A stretch of 64,000 nucleotides of DNA from Pseudomonas sp. Leaf58 (GCF_003627215.1 NZ_CP032678.1:1-64000), one strand, 5' to 3'. Counted from the first letter of the stretch, positions 8,969 to 17,075 are shown. The notes: a model not told the origin generated them from the sequence alone. A program made the numbers and translations.

Positions 8969-8981
8969 TACAGACGCAATG

Positions 8982-9674
8982 TCACTGCTGGCCTGCATCC
9001 TTCACACCCAAATGCCGTTTCAGTCGCGCCACTCCAGCCGCTTCCAGTTGACGCACCCTTGAAATAACCACGCCCAGCATCGCAGCAAGCTCCGCCAGGG
9101 TCTTTTTGGGGTCTTCCAGGTGCCTGGCAATGACAATGAGGCGCTCGCGCTCAGGTAAGCTGGCAATGCCTTGTTCCAGGGCCTGGTATTGGCTCTCGCT
9201 GTACTGAGGGTCTTCATCCGGCACGCAGGCTTCCTCCAGCACATCGAGACTGCTGGCGCTCAACGCGGTGCTGCTGGCATACCAGTAGGCGATCAATTGG
9301 CACAACCTGAACCGGGTGATCCCCGATTCTTCGCTTAGCAAGTCCAGCAGCTTGCAGGAGATCAGTTCGCCTGCGCGTAGATGCTTTTTGAGGTCGCGCA
9401 GTACCGAGGTTTCTTTGCGCGATAGGCGGGGCTTGTCAACAGCCGTTTGAGTCAGATAGGTGAGCAGCCGTCTGCGCATACATAACCAAGCATAGTGCGC
9501 AAATTTTTCCTGCATGTCCTCACGCCATTCGAACGTGGCTTCCCACAACCCAAGCTTGACCTCCTGCAGTGCATCTTCGGTCAGATCAGCGTTGTAGCAA
9601 TAGTCTCTCACGAGGTCGGCGGTAAGGTGCAGATGAGCCTGCCAGAGGCGCGTTTGATGGCCAGAATCGATCAA
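8982..9674 (-). CDS. Sigma-70 family factor with regions 2 and 4
   Basis: 230 residues. A divergent region 2 is visible near residues 25-80 (DALQEVKLGLWEATFEW, FAHYAWLCMRRRLLTYL). Region 4 is well preserved near 165-220 (LPERERLIVIARHLEDP, then TLAELAAMLGV and SRVRQLEAAGVARLKRHL), the typical helix-turn-helix for -35 recognition. It is a second alternative sigma factor, distinct from the one at 3501-4199. No ATG or GTG is available in frame before an upstream stop, so the TTG at 9674 with GGGA about 7 bases upstream is the likely start. A TATATTGAG element lies about 27 bases upstream. Confidence 0.8.
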   Translation of the reverse strand: MIDSGHQTRLWQAHLHLTADLVRDYCYNADLTEDALQEVKLGLWEATFEWREDMQEKFAHYAWLCMRRRLLTYLTQTAVDKPRLSRKETSVLRDLKKHLRAGELISCKLLDLLSEESGITRFRLCQLIAYWYASSTALSASSLDVLEEACVPDEDPQYSESQYQALEQGIASLPERERLIVIARHLEDPKKTLAELAAMLGVVISRVRQLEAAGVARLKRHLGVKDAGQQ

Positions 9675-9700
9675 GAGAACATCCCAAATGCATCGTTTGA

Positions 9701-9709
9701 CTCAATATA
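9701..9709 (-). promoter_or_regulatory. TATATTGAG element upstream of sigma-like gene
   Basis: On the minus strand it reads TTTAACCG then TATATTGAG, 27 bases before the TTG start at 9674. It closely matches the copy at 2466-2458, including the TTTAA upstream part. Confidence 0.5.
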
Positions 9710-9779
9710 CGGTTAAATGTATGCTCTCACGACCTCGCAATGCTGGCAATCACCAATTTACGCCTAAAGGAGCCGAGCC

Positions 9780-10711
9780 ATGTTCTTCAAGAACCTTAAT
9801 ATTTACCGAATGGGCGAAAAGGTCGACCGTGAGCGTTTGGCCGGATTCCTGGACGCAAACCCCTTCAATCCGTGCCACAAATCCCAGGAAAGAAGCGCAG
9901 GCTTCACCGAGGTGGTGGGGTTGAACGAACGCGTCTTCACTGTCAGTGGCTACCACCTGTTTTGCCTGATGGTCGAGGAAAAAAAGGTTCCCCCGGCAGG
10001 ATCAAAACCGCCTTGAACAAGGAGGTGCAGGAGCGCGAGAAAAAGGAGGGTCGGAAACTCAAGCGAGACGAAAAGAAAGCCTTGAAAGAAGAAATCAAGG
10101 CTCGCTTGCTGGTGAATTGCCCACCTCAGGCCAAAGAAACCTGGGCCTACGTTGATACCAACACCCGACTGCTGGTGATCAACTCCTCGTCCAGAAAGAC
10201 AGGGGACGCAATTGCCCAGGCAATTCGCGGGGCAATGGAATCCAACGTGTTGTATCCCGTTCGTCCGCAACACGAAGTGTCCAAAATGCTCACCTTGTGG
10301 GTCAGTGAGGACAAGGCGCCACAGCCGTTTGACCTTGGTCACAAATGCACGATTGGCGACGGTGATGGCACCATCGGATATCGCAATCGTGATCTTGCTG
10401 ACGAAAAGCTCCAGGAGTACTTGCGCAACAACCTGTTTGTCTCGGAGCTGGCGCTGACCATGGGTGAGCGCAATTCTTTCACCTTGACCGAAGACTTCAT
10501 GATCAAGGAGTTCACCCTGAGCGAGATCGCTATGGCGGATCACGACTCAGGTGGCGGCGAACCTATGGAAATTCTACAGGCCGACGTCATTCTGATGGCT
10601 GCCGAGGTGAATGCTTTGCTGGAACACCTGCTTAACTCGCTCGGTGGTGAGGCAAGCGGCGAAGAAACCCAGCTTGAAATGGATCAAGAATCGCAACTGG
10701 ACGAGGAGTGA
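9780..10711 (+). CDS. rdgC: RdgC recombination-associated protein, frame interrupted
   Basis: RdgC is a ring-shaped double-stranded DNA-binding protein that limits RecA loading. The N-terminal part (MFFKNLNIYRMGEKVDRERL) and the part from about residue 72 (IKTALNKEVQEREKKEGRKL, then LKRDEKKALKEEI) align without a gap to the known family only if the frame moves by -1 near 9980-9995. The zero frame stops at 10014-10016; the rest runs open to 10711. The composite would be about 310 residues, the normal length. The zero-frame codons GAA AAA AAG at 9978-9986 form the slippery heptamer A_AAA_AAG, and a C5 run follows. Programmed frameshifting, a recent mutation or an assembly deletion are all possible. 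AAGGAG precedes the ATG. Confidence 0.8.
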
Positions 10712-10740
10712 AATCTCGTTCACGCACCTCGCTTTACTTG

Positions 10741-10749
10741 GATATTGGC
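10741..10749 (+). promoter_or_regulatory. GATATTGGC variant of the recurrent element
   Basis: GATATTGGCATAAAG resembles the copies at 42888-42880 and 48795-48803, which also continue with CATAAG. It lies 26 bases before a small ORF and about 215 bases before the first gene of the pilus operon. Confidence 0.4.
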
Positions 10750-10774
10750 ATAAAGTTGTTTAAGATAGCTTGAA

Positions 10775-10867
10775 ATGACCAACACCCAAGGTTCAGTCCA
10801 AACGACGTGCAATGGCACCTGTGGCTGCTGTGACCATGATGAGGCTGGAAATCCTCGTGGTTCCTAG
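10775..10867 (+). CDS. Possible small cysteine-rich peptide
   Basis: An ATG-initiated 30-codon ORF in the otherwise empty 10712-10963 interval. The product contains a cysteine cluster (TCNGTCGCCDHDE) that could bind metal. It sits directly behind an element-like sequence at 10741. There is no convincing ribosome site and no family match, so it may be chance; the rest of this 250-base interval holds nothing else recognisable. Confidence 0.25.
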   Translation: MTNTQGSVQTTCNGTCGCCDHDEAGNPRGS

Positions 10868-10963
10868 ACTGATGTCGATGGATATCGCTGAGGTTCATCG
10901 CCATGAGCATCATACAATCGCGTTTTCCTTGCGGTGGGTTGAATTTCCAGGAGCGCTTTACAA

Positions 10964-11422
10964 ATGAGTCTCGATTTAGATAGAAATTGTGAAAACCCAG
11001 AGCGTGCCAACGACAGTACCAGCGCCATCAAGATTCGTATGGCCTTGCGTGAAGCGGAGCATTCCGAGTTGGATGTCACGTTTGTCCGGGCGTCGGCGGA
11101 AGGGTCAAGACTCTCAGGATTTGTCAGCTCCTGGCTTGCCGATCCTCGCAATCACCACGAAGGCAAGTTCCTGCTGATGGGCAGGCCAGGTTTGGACAAC
11201 GACGGGTTCAGAAATCACCCTGAATTCAAGTTCACAGAACTGTCGGATTCCGTAAAGATCAAGGACTTCTCAGAATTTTTGCTGCTTGGCAAAGAGGTGC
11301 TGATCGTCGATATGCGTGGCGAAATCAGCATCCATCGGATCAAGCAGCATGTCGACCTGGGGGTGAAGGCGGTTAAGACTTTGCGCCGCATCGGCCTTCT
11401 CGAAGCACAAAGGGCGAATTGA
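10964..11422 (+). CDS. Hypothetical protein, first gene of the pilus operon
   Basis: 152 residues, soluble, not recognised. There is no signal peptide. Mixed charge with a likely alpha/beta fold (FLLLGKEVLIVDMRGEIS) and a helical end (HVDLGVKAVKTLRRIGLLEA). CCAGGAG lies about 11 bases before the ATG. The stop is one base from the next ATG, so it is in operon with the exported and secretin genes, which makes a pilus-related role likely but unspecified. Confidence 0.65.
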   Translation: MSLDLDRNCENPERANDSTSAIKIRMALREAEHSELDVTFVRASAEGSRLSGFVSSWLADPRNHHEGKFLLMGRPGLDNDGFRNHPEFKFTELSDSVKIKDFSEFLLLGKEVLIVDMRGEISIHRIKQHVDLGVKAVKTLRRIGLLEAQRAN

Positions 11423-11423
11423 A

Positions 11424-11843
11424 ATGAAGAACCAGCTCTTTCTTCTGATGATATTGGCGGCATCTGCTCATGCACAAGCCGAACAGAACCCGTTCCTGCC
11501 ACCGCAAATGCGCCAGGTGACTGTTACATCAGAAGGGGGCTACCCATCCTCTCCTTCGGGCGTTCCAGGCGTTTCCCGCGCAGGTAGTCCGATCGTAGAT
11601 CCCGTCGCCCAGCGCAAAATGAATGATCTCGCAGGGGCGAGGATGGTGGCGATCATTGATCGACAGGAGGTCTGGTACAAACCGGAACAGGGCCTCTATG
11701 TTCGCTATCCGGCTGACGGCACATCGATCAGCACTCTTGAAGCCCCCAAGCCTTCGGACGATATCCAGCAAATCAAGCAAGCCATCGCGCCTCAAGCGGG
11801 CAAACCGACAACAAAAAAAGACGCCAAAGGTAAAACATGGTAA
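11424..11843 (+). CDS. Periplasmic pilus-assembly protein, PilP-like
   Basis: 139 residues with a clear signal peptide (MKNQLFLLMILAASAHAQA). The mature part starts with a proline-containing NPFLPPQ motif, similar to the segment that begins PilP/GspC-type secretin partners, followed by a small beta-like domain (RMVAIIDRQEVWYKPEQG) and a Lys/Pro-rich end. It overlaps the secretin start by 7 bases. Position matches pilM or an inner-membrane/secretin linker in R64-type pilus operons; no exact orthologue is claimed. Confidence 0.65.
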   Translation: MKNQLFLLMILAASAHAQAEQNPFLPPQMRQVTVTSEGGYPSSPSGVPGVSRAGSPIVDPVAQRKMNDLAGARMVAIIDRQEVWYKPEQGLYVRYPADGTSISTLEAPKPSDDIQQIKQAIAPQAGKPTTKKDAKGKTW

Positions 11844-13378
11844 TCCACAAATGCTTCAAGCTGACGGCCTTGGCTATCGTGATGGCCCTGACTGGCTGCT
11901 CCGGCAACAGGATCCCAGAAAGCTCGGAAATGCCATCGCGGGGCGCGTTGACCGACGATATGCGCAAAGCCTGGGCTACCGAAACCCCAGCCATTCGCAC
12001 CGTTGGCCTGGGGCATGGGTTTACCATTGAGGCGCCGCAGTCCATCCCCACGGCAGTGGCGAACAAGAAAGTTGAAGTCATGTTCAGCAAGGACTCCACC
12101 CTCGACGATCTGGGCGCAGTCATGAGTCATATGGGCTTCTACCTGGTTGTGCCCGACGACGCCCTTCGTCAGAAAAAAATCGTGATCTTCAATTTCCAGG
12201 GGCGGTTTGGTGATTTCCTCAACGCCATATCCATCGCCCACGGCCTGTCCTTCAGCTGGCTGCCCGGCAACATCCTGATGGTAACCGAAAGCAAGCCGTA
12301 CATTCTGCAGATCCCGCAGAATGCGGGTGTGGCAAAAGCGATCGAGGACAATATCACCGGACTTGGCGCAACGGATGTCAAGGTGTCGATACAAGCAGGC
12401 ACCATCCAATATTCGGCGAACCACCAGAATCAGCAGCGCATCGCAGAAATGATCGAGAAAATGGGGATCAACGCCTCTCTGGTCTCGATGCAAGTGGCGA
12501 TCCTGAACACCGCGATCGACAAGGAGCGCAACACCGGTTTTGACTGGAGCTCGCTAAAAGCAGGACTCGGTGCCCTTGGGCTAGCCAATGACGAATCGGA
12601 CGCCAGCGGTGGCACTGGTTCGGGCAATGGCCTCACCAATGGCAATAGCTCCGTAGTTGGCAGCACTACCACCGACACCGATGGCTCCGATGGCTCCTCC
12701 AGCAGCCCCAGTGGGCGCACAAGCGGCTTGTACCTGGGGCTTGGAAAAGATGGCTTGCAGGTCAATATCGGCTCGGGCAATTTCAGCTTCCTGTCGGCGT
12801 TCAACCTCCTCTCGACCTATGGCGAGACCAAGACAACCCAGTCTGTCTCCATGGACACCATTTCGGGTGAAGAGGTTTCAATCAAGTCGGGGCAGAAGAT
12901 CCCCTATATCGACTCGATTGGCGTCAATACCGGCAATGGGTACAACAGCAACAACAGCAATGGCTACTCAAATAACAGCCTGGGGTCAACCAGCGTCAAG
13001 GACGTGGATATCGGCCTTGAGTTGAAACTCAACCCTTACTTCGACTACCGAACCCGGCTGGTTTCGATCAAGGTTGATTTGAAATTGAGCTCACTGCTGC
13101 GTTTTGTCGAACTTTCGGCGGGCAACCAGATCGGCACCCTGAGCCGACCACAAACCCAAGAACAGGCCTTTACCGACAACGTGAAGGTCAGGGCCGGTGA
13201 AAGCCTGATCATTGGTGGTTTGACTTACGATCAAATCACCGACACCCGCAGCAACCTGGCGGTAATGGACACGAAGGACACCGCTTCAAAAGAATACAAG
13301 ATATCGCGAACCGCCATGTTCATTCTGATTCGCCCTACTGTGACCGTCTTCTTGGCCAAAGGAGCTAAATATGATTGA
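11837..13378 (+). CDS. pilN: PilN-type lipoprotein secretin
   Basis: 513 residues. It forms the outer-membrane channel for the type IVb pilus. A lipoprotein signal with lipobox LTGC (Cys 21) starts the protein. N-terminal ring-forming domains are followed by a Ser/Gly/Thr-rich low-complexity insert near residues 250-295, then the secretin domain with DIGLELKLNPYFDY and the closing motif GESLIIGGLTYDQ. Length and lipobox agree with R64/TCP-type PilN/TcpC secretins. It overlaps neighbours on both sides by 7-8 bases, consistent with translational coupling. Confidence 0.88.
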   Translation: MVIHKCFKLTALAIVMALTGCSGNRIPESSEMPSRGALTDDMRKAWATETPAIRTVGLGHGFTIEAPQSIPTAVANKKVEVMFSKDSTLDDLGAVMSHMGFYLVVPDDALRQKKIVIFNFQGRFGDFLNAISIAHGLSFSWLPGNILMVTESKPYILQIPQNAGVAKAIEDNITGLGATDVKVSIQAGTIQYSANHQNQQRIAEMIEKMGINASLVSMQVAILNTAIDKERNTGFDWSSLKAGLGALGLANDESDASGGTGSGNGLTNGNSSVVGSTTTDTDGSDGSSSSPSGRTSGLYLGLGKDGLQVNIGSGNFSFLSAFNLLSTYGETKTTQSVSMDTISGEEVSIKSGQKIPYIDSIGVNTGNGYNSNNSNGYSNNSLGSTSVKDVDIGLELKLNPYFDYRTRLVSIKVDLKLSSLLRFVELSAGNQIGTLSRPQTQEQAFTDNVKVRAGESLIIGGLTYDQITDTRSNLAVMDTKDTASKEYKISRTAMFILIRPTVTVFLAKGAKYD

Positions 13379-14438
13379 TAAGCGCCTGGAGCCAGGTTTC
13401 CCCCTGGGGGAGGATGAGCTCATCGAGGTATCACCACGTATTTCGGGAAGATTCGGTGGATTAAACATTGATCAGGGGATCAGCGAAGATTTTCAGACGC
13501 GCTTGGCGCAAGCGACTGAGGCAGATTTTACTGAAGAGCTTCCTCAGTCAGCGTCAAGGCAAGAGGGGTTCCCAGCAGCAACCAATTTGAAAGGGCGGCA
13601 CATGGGTCGCACCAGGGGTATGATGGAGCGGTTCATGCGCTGGGCAGACCCCCTGAACCACCCTGTGGAACCTGAATCGCCTGAAGACCCTGCGAATTGG
13701 CCGAAAAAGCTTCACATGGGATTCATGTCCGAAGTGAAGCGCAAAGACCTGCTGCGCTACATTGGCGAGTGGGTCATCGACAACGCCGAGTCGAAGACGG
13801 CCTGTTTCTATCAAATTGTTCCATGGTCAGGCGGCTTTGCCTATGAAGTTCAGGAGGGGGGTGCCGGCTTTGGCGTCCTCCGCTCGGCCTTGGAAGCTCT
13901 CGATACCCAAGGTGAGGTTACGCTGCCGGCCAATGACAGAAATGTCCAGCTGGTGCGCAAGGCGGTCGGTTTTGCAACCTACATGCCGAACGAGCTGGAG
14001 GAGCAGGTGATCAGTCCAAATCTTTTCTTCAGCGATCCGCTCAAGCCTGTGTATTCGCGCCACCATGGCCTGATGGTGTCTGGAGTGCTGGCATCCCTGT
14101 TTGGCGTGGTGGCTTTCCTCAGTGCATGGTTTGTCGTTTATCAGATTTATGGCAAGGACAAGGTTCCTGTCTACTCCCAATCTGCACATGAACTTCCATG
14201 GCAGCAACTTGGGAAAGTTGAGTCCGTGCTGCAAAAACCGGAAGCGTACCTTCACAAACTCACCTATCAAAACGGTGCCTGGAGGGTTGAGGAGAAGAAG
14301 GTTGTCCAGGAACAACCTACAGCCGCTCCAGCGCCCCCTATCAACCAGCCTGCAACGAGTGTCGATGCGGCAAGCCAGCGCATTGAGCGTGCGAACATCC
14401 TCAATGAGTTGGAAAAAACCATTTCGGAGAGCAAGTGA
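13371..14438 (+). CDS. pilO: PilO-like bitopic pilus-assembly protein
   Basis: 355 residues, one membrane helix near residues 233-258 (VLASLFGVVAFLSAWFVVYQ) with a large N-terminal cytoplasmic part and a periplasmic C-terminal part of about 95 residues containing a Pro/Ala linker. This topology and its place directly after the secretin match PilO of type IVb systems, which links the cytoplasmic motor to the outer-membrane complex. Sequence conservation to named PilO proteins cannot be checked here, so the symbol rests on position and topology. Confidence 0.6.
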   Translation: MIDKRLEPGFPLGEDELIEVSPRISGRFGGLNIDQGISEDFQTRLAQATEADFTEELPQSASRQEGFPAATNLKGRHMGRTRGMMERFMRWADPLNHPVEPESPEDPANWPKKLHMGFMSEVKRKDLLRYIGEWVIDNAESKTACFYQIVPWSGGFAYEVQEGGAGFGVLRSALEALDTQGEVTLPANDRNVQLVRKAVGFATYMPNELEEQVISPNLFFSDPLKPVYSRHHGLMVSGVLASLFGVVAFLSAWFVVYQIYGKDKVPVYSQSAHELPWQQLGKVESVLQKPEAYLHKLTYQNGAWRVEEKKVVQEQPTAAPAPPINQPATSVDAASQRIERANILNELEKTISESK

Positions 14439-14836
14439 TGAAGCGCACCAATGCACTCTACAACGCCTTGGTCGGGATTGGGGGGCTGATGGCATGCGCC
14501 ATTTTACTGGTGTCTGCCACAGCACTACTGCTGAGCCCACGCCAACAAATTGCCCTGCAAGATCTGAAGACGAAAAACATTCAGGCCTGCACTACGGCCA
14601 TGAAGTCTTCAGGTTTTGAGGTGATTCGCGAGGGCAACAGCCTTCAAGCCAAAATGCCTGGACTGAAGGACTACAAAAACAAGTTACTGCAAGGCTCTCT
14701 GGCAATCAGTGCCTGCGATAATCTGAAGCTGGTTAGTTACTGCATGGGCACCTGCAAAGACCCTTCCGACCCTAAGGGTGGATCTGTCAATGGGACGTTC
14801 CTGAGAATGTCGTATCTGGATCCTGTCCTTCAATAG
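14438..14836 (+). CDS. Small membrane-anchored pilus protein, PilP position
   Basis: 132 residues with one N-terminal membrane helix (GLMACAILLVSATALLL) and a periplasmic domain with four cysteines (QACTTAM, SACDNLK, YCMGTCKD) that could form two disulfides. The ATG overlaps the previous stop (TGATG). It occupies the place of pilP in R64-like operons. The gene is followed by a strong terminator, which separates the assembly genes from the pilin genes. Confidence 0.6.
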   Translation: MKRTNALYNALVGIGGLMACAILLVSATALLLSPRQQIALQDLKTKNIQACTTAMKSSGFEVIREGNSLQAKMPGLKDYKNKLLQGSLAISACDNLKLVSYCMGTCKDPSDPKGGSVNGTFLRMSYLDPVLQ

Positions 14837-14851
14837 CCCTGCAAAGCGGAC

Positions 14852-14876
14852 AAAGCCCTCGAATGAGGGCTTTTTT
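14852..14876 (+). terminator. Strong intrinsic terminator
   Basis: GCCCTC (14855-14860), GAAT loop, GAGGGC (14865-14870), then six Ts. It lies 18 bases after the preceding gene. Confidence 0.9.
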
Positions 14877-14952
14877 GTGTCAGCAGGGGGAGCTTGCAGC
14901 AGGATGACCAAAAATTACCTGCTGTATATCGCAAACAAAACCACTGTCAATA

Positions 14953-14980
14953 TTGATGTAAAGGAGAATCTTGATAAGAT
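14953..14980 (+). promoter_or_regulatory. Likely promoter of pilin copy 1
   Basis: TTGATG (14953-14958), 16-base spacer, TAAGAT (14975-14980). It lies between the terminator and the first pilin gene, about 57 bases before the ATG. A GTCAATATT sequence, part of the recurrent element, overlaps its upstream side. Confidence 0.5.
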
Positions 14981-15036
14981 GATGACATTCAGAGACGAAA
15001 ACCAAATAAAAACAACAAGAAAGAGGTTTTGCCCCC

Positions 15037-15531
15037 ATGTTTGCACTGATTATCGCCATCATCGCCATCGCACTGACCGTCTACCTCGCCGTATCCACCC
15101 TGTTCTACGGCGGTGATGGCCTGTCCAACGGCTCGGCGCGTGCCATCGCTTCGACCTTCATCAACCAGGGTCAGCAGATCAACGGCGCCCACGTGCTGTA
15201 CAAGAACGACAACGCTGGCGCTTCGCTGAGCGCAGCCGATGAAACCGCCTCGGGCGCCACCGCTGTCAGCACCGAGCTGACCAAGCTGGTCACCCAGAAG
15301 TACCTGTCCAGCGTGCCGACCCCGCCAAAAGGCAACGCCTACCGCATCTCCGACAACCTGTCGGCCACTGTTCCTGAGGCCACTGGCGTGACCGCGAAGG
15401 TGATCTACGACACCAGCGACGCTATTCCGGAAGAAGTCTGCACCATCATCGCCGACCAGGCCGCCAACAGCACCGGCACCTTCGGCTGCGTGACCGGCGC
15501 CGACGCCAACACCGTCTGGTACCGCCTGTAA
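15037..15531 (+). CDS. pilS: Major type IV-like pilin, copy 1, no leader peptide
   Basis: 164 residues. The protein starts M then FALIIAIIAIALTVYLAVST, a 25-residue hydrophobic alpha-1 helix at the very N-terminus, followed by a helical and then beta-rich globular part with one cysteine pair (EEVCTII and FGCVTG) that would make the D-loop. No leader precedes it: the in-frame codons upstream run to a TAA ten codons earlier without a start codon. There is no Glu at position 5. Codon use is strongly biased to GC-ending codons, as expected for a very highly expressed gene. AGAGG is about 10 bases before the ATG. DNA is identical to copy 2. The symbol is by role and position. Confidence 0.82.
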   Translation: MFALIIAIIAIALTVYLAVSTLFYGGDGLSNGSARAIASTFINQGQQINGAHVLYKNDNAGASLSAADETASGATAVSTELTKLVTQKYLSSVPTPPKGNAYRISDNLSATVPEATGVTAKVIYDTSDAIPEEVCTIIADQAANSTGTFGCVTGADANTVWYRL

Positions 15532-15545
15532 CACCAAGCAAAGAG

Positions 15546-15569
15546 AAACCCGCTCAGGCGGGTTTTTCT
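15546..15569 (+). terminator. Terminator after pilin copy 1
   Basis: ACCCGC (15548-15553), TCAG loop, GCGGGT (15558-15563), followed by TTTTC. It implies that each pilin gene is an independent transcription unit. Confidence 0.88.
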
Positions 15570-15650
15570 TCGTCCTGAATATTTCTCAATAACAGGAATT
15601 GACGATATAAAAATCCTAAAAACCCAATGCAAACAAGTTTGATGTCAATA

Positions 15651-15680
15651 TTTACATAACGCGACTTCGTGTTACTATAC
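15651..15680 (+). promoter_or_regulatory. Likely promoter of pilin copy 2
   Basis: TTTACA (15651-15656), 16-base spacer, TACTAT (15673-15678) in an AT-rich intergenic stretch. GTCAATATT overlaps the -35 region, as at copy 1. The interval 15532-15729 holds only this and the terminator. Confidence 0.5.
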
Positions 15681-15729
15681 GATTGTCGCCGCAAACGACC
15701 TAATAACAATAACAATAAAGGGCCTCCCC

Positions 15730-16224
15730 ATGTTTGCACTGATTATCGCCATCATCGCCATCGCACTGACCGTCTACCTCGCCGTATCCACCCTGTTCTA
15801 CGGCGGTGATGGCCTGTCCAACGGCTCGGCGCGTGCCATCGCTTCGACCTTCATCAACCAGGGTCAGCAGATCAACGGCGCCCACGTGCTGTACAAGAAC
15901 GACAACGCTGGCGCTTCGCTGAGCGCAGCCGATGAAACCGCCTCGGGCGCCACCGCTGTCAGCACCGAGCTGACCAAGCTGGTCACCCAGAAGTACCTGT
16001 CCAGCGTGCCGACCCCGCCAAAAGGCAACGCCTACCGCATCTCCGACAACCTGTCGGCCACTGTTCCTGAGGCCACTGGCGTGACCGCGAAGGTGATCTA
16101 CGACACCAGCGACGCTATTCCGGAAGAAGTCTGCACCATCATCGCCGACCAGGCCGCCAACAGCACCGGCACCTTCGGCTGCGTGACCGGCGCCGACGCC
16201 AACACCGTCTGGTACCGCCTGTAA
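15730..16224 (+). CDS. pilS: Major type IV-like pilin, copy 2, identical to copy 1
   Basis: 164 residues, same protein as copy 1. By direct reading the DNA is identical from 4 bases before the ATG to the stop codon, while both flanks differ, apart from a similar terminator hairpin. The upstream in-frame codons contain no ATG, GTG or TTG before a TGA at 15640-15642, so again no leader peptide can be encoded. AAAGGG is the ribosome site, different from that of copy 1. Independent promoter and terminator. Confidence 0.82.
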   Translation: MFALIIAIIAIALTVYLAVSTLFYGGDGLSNGSARAIASTFINQGQQINGAHVLYKNDNAGASLSAADETASGATAVSTELTKLVTQKYLSSVPTPPKGNAYRISDNLSATVPEATGVTAKVIYDTSDAIPEEVCTIIADQAANSTGTFGCVTGADANTVWYRL

Positions 16225-16242
16225 TTCACCCGGCTTTGCAAA

Positions 16243-16265
16243 GAACCCGCTACGGCGGGTTTTTT
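16243..16265 (+). terminator. Terminator after pilin copy 2
   Basis: ACCCGC (16245-16250) pairs with GCGGGT (16255-16260), followed by six Ts (counting the last stem T). Confidence 0.88.
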
Positions 16266-16312
16266 GCTTAGGGTTTCCATGGACGGGTGATAAAGGTATT
16301 TCGATTTCATGA

Positions 16313-16321
16313 TATATTGAC
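16313..16321 (+). promoter_or_regulatory. TATATTGAC element
   Basis: Exact core, 45 bases before the ATG of the next gene, between the pilin terminator and the minor-pilin/ATPase part of the operon. TTGACG could also act as a -35 box, but only a weak -10 (GCATAC) follows. Confidence 0.5.
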
Positions 16322-16365
16322 GCATCCAGCCCGTTATCTGGGCATACAACAGAAAGGCATTGCTC

Positions 16366-16599
16366 ATGCACCCAGCACAGCTCATCAAACTCACAAAGCA
16401 CCCCGTGATCGTCTGGTTTGACCGCATCGCGCCCGTCATCTGCCTGGCCCTGGCCCTTTATTACGGCGTGCAGGGCAGTTACACCTCGGCTGCCATTTGG
16501 GGGGCTACGGCAGTGCTGGCACTGGTACTGTCCGTCTGCAACCTCACCAAGATCATGCAGAAGGTACTGACCAAGGTCGTCGCCCGCAGGGGGTTCTGA
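16366..16599 (+). CDS. Small two-helix membrane protein of the pilus operon
   Basis: 77 residues with two hydrophobic segments (VICLALALYYGV and IWGATAVLALVLSV) and a basic end (KVLTKVVARRGF). ATG 16366 is preferred over the TTG at 16360 because AAAGG is 8 bases upstream. Family not recognised; it could be a pilus-base or holin-like component. The stop overlaps the start of the next pilin-like gene. Confidence 0.6.
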   Translation: MHPAQLIKLTKHPVIVWFDRIAPVICLALALYYGVQGSYTSAAIWGATAVLALVLSVCNLTKIMQKVLTKVVARRGF

Positions 16600-17063
16600 T
16601 GGTACACCTGATCGTTGTCATCATGGCTATTGTGCTCATGAGCTACATGCTGGTGAGTGGTATTTCCTACACCAATCCAGAAGTCCATGATGCCCGTGAG
16701 AAGGTTGAGCATTGGTCAGTGCAAAATATGGCCCTGTCCGCCGCCTGGAGCAAGTACCGCCTACTGTATGGCCGAAACCCCAGTACCCCTGAACAATTGT
16801 CATCTGAACTGGCACTGCCACTCGTGGTGCCTGATGGCTTGACACTCAGCCGGCTGACCTCCGCGTTCAGCGGATGGTGCTTTGCAGGCGAAGTCTCAGG
16901 CAGTGGGTTGGCGGCGCTCAAAAGCATTAGTACTCGCTTTCCCACGCAGTACGGACTTTCTGATCAATGTGGGTACGAGGGCGGCATTTCTCCTTCCTGG
17001 GCCCCAGCCCTTGATGGGCCTGAACCGGTGCCCGTTGTCCTGACTTTCAAGTTTTCTCGATAA
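16599..17063 (+). CDS. Minor pilin-like protein
   Basis: 154 residues. It starts M then VHLIVVIMAIVLMSYMLVSG, a pilin-type hydrophobic helix with no leader, followed by a helical segment (EHWSVQNMALSAAWSKYRLL) and a globular part with a cysteine pair (GWCFAG, DQCGYEG) near the C-terminus, the layout of type IVb pilins. The ATG overlaps the preceding stop. The frame is open upstream and an ATG at 16497 would add a basic, glycine-ended leader, but it lies deep in the previous gene and is judged unlikely. Confidence 0.65.
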   Translation: MVHLIVVIMAIVLMSYMLVSGISYTNPEVHDAREKVEHWSVQNMALSAAWSKYRLLYGRNPSTPEQLSSELALPLVVPDGLTLSRLTSAFSGWCFAGEVSGSGLAALKSISTRFPTQYGLSDQCGYEGGISPSWAPALDGPEPVPVVLTFKFSR

Positions 17064-17075
17064 AGGGTTATTACC

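Noticed and set aside
16497..16598. Upstream start giving the 16599 pilin a basic leader ending in Gly
   Set aside because: It would overlap the preceding gene by 100 bases, and the TGATG coupling at 16597-16601 is the usual arrangement here; kept only as a caveat to the leaderless-pilin finding.
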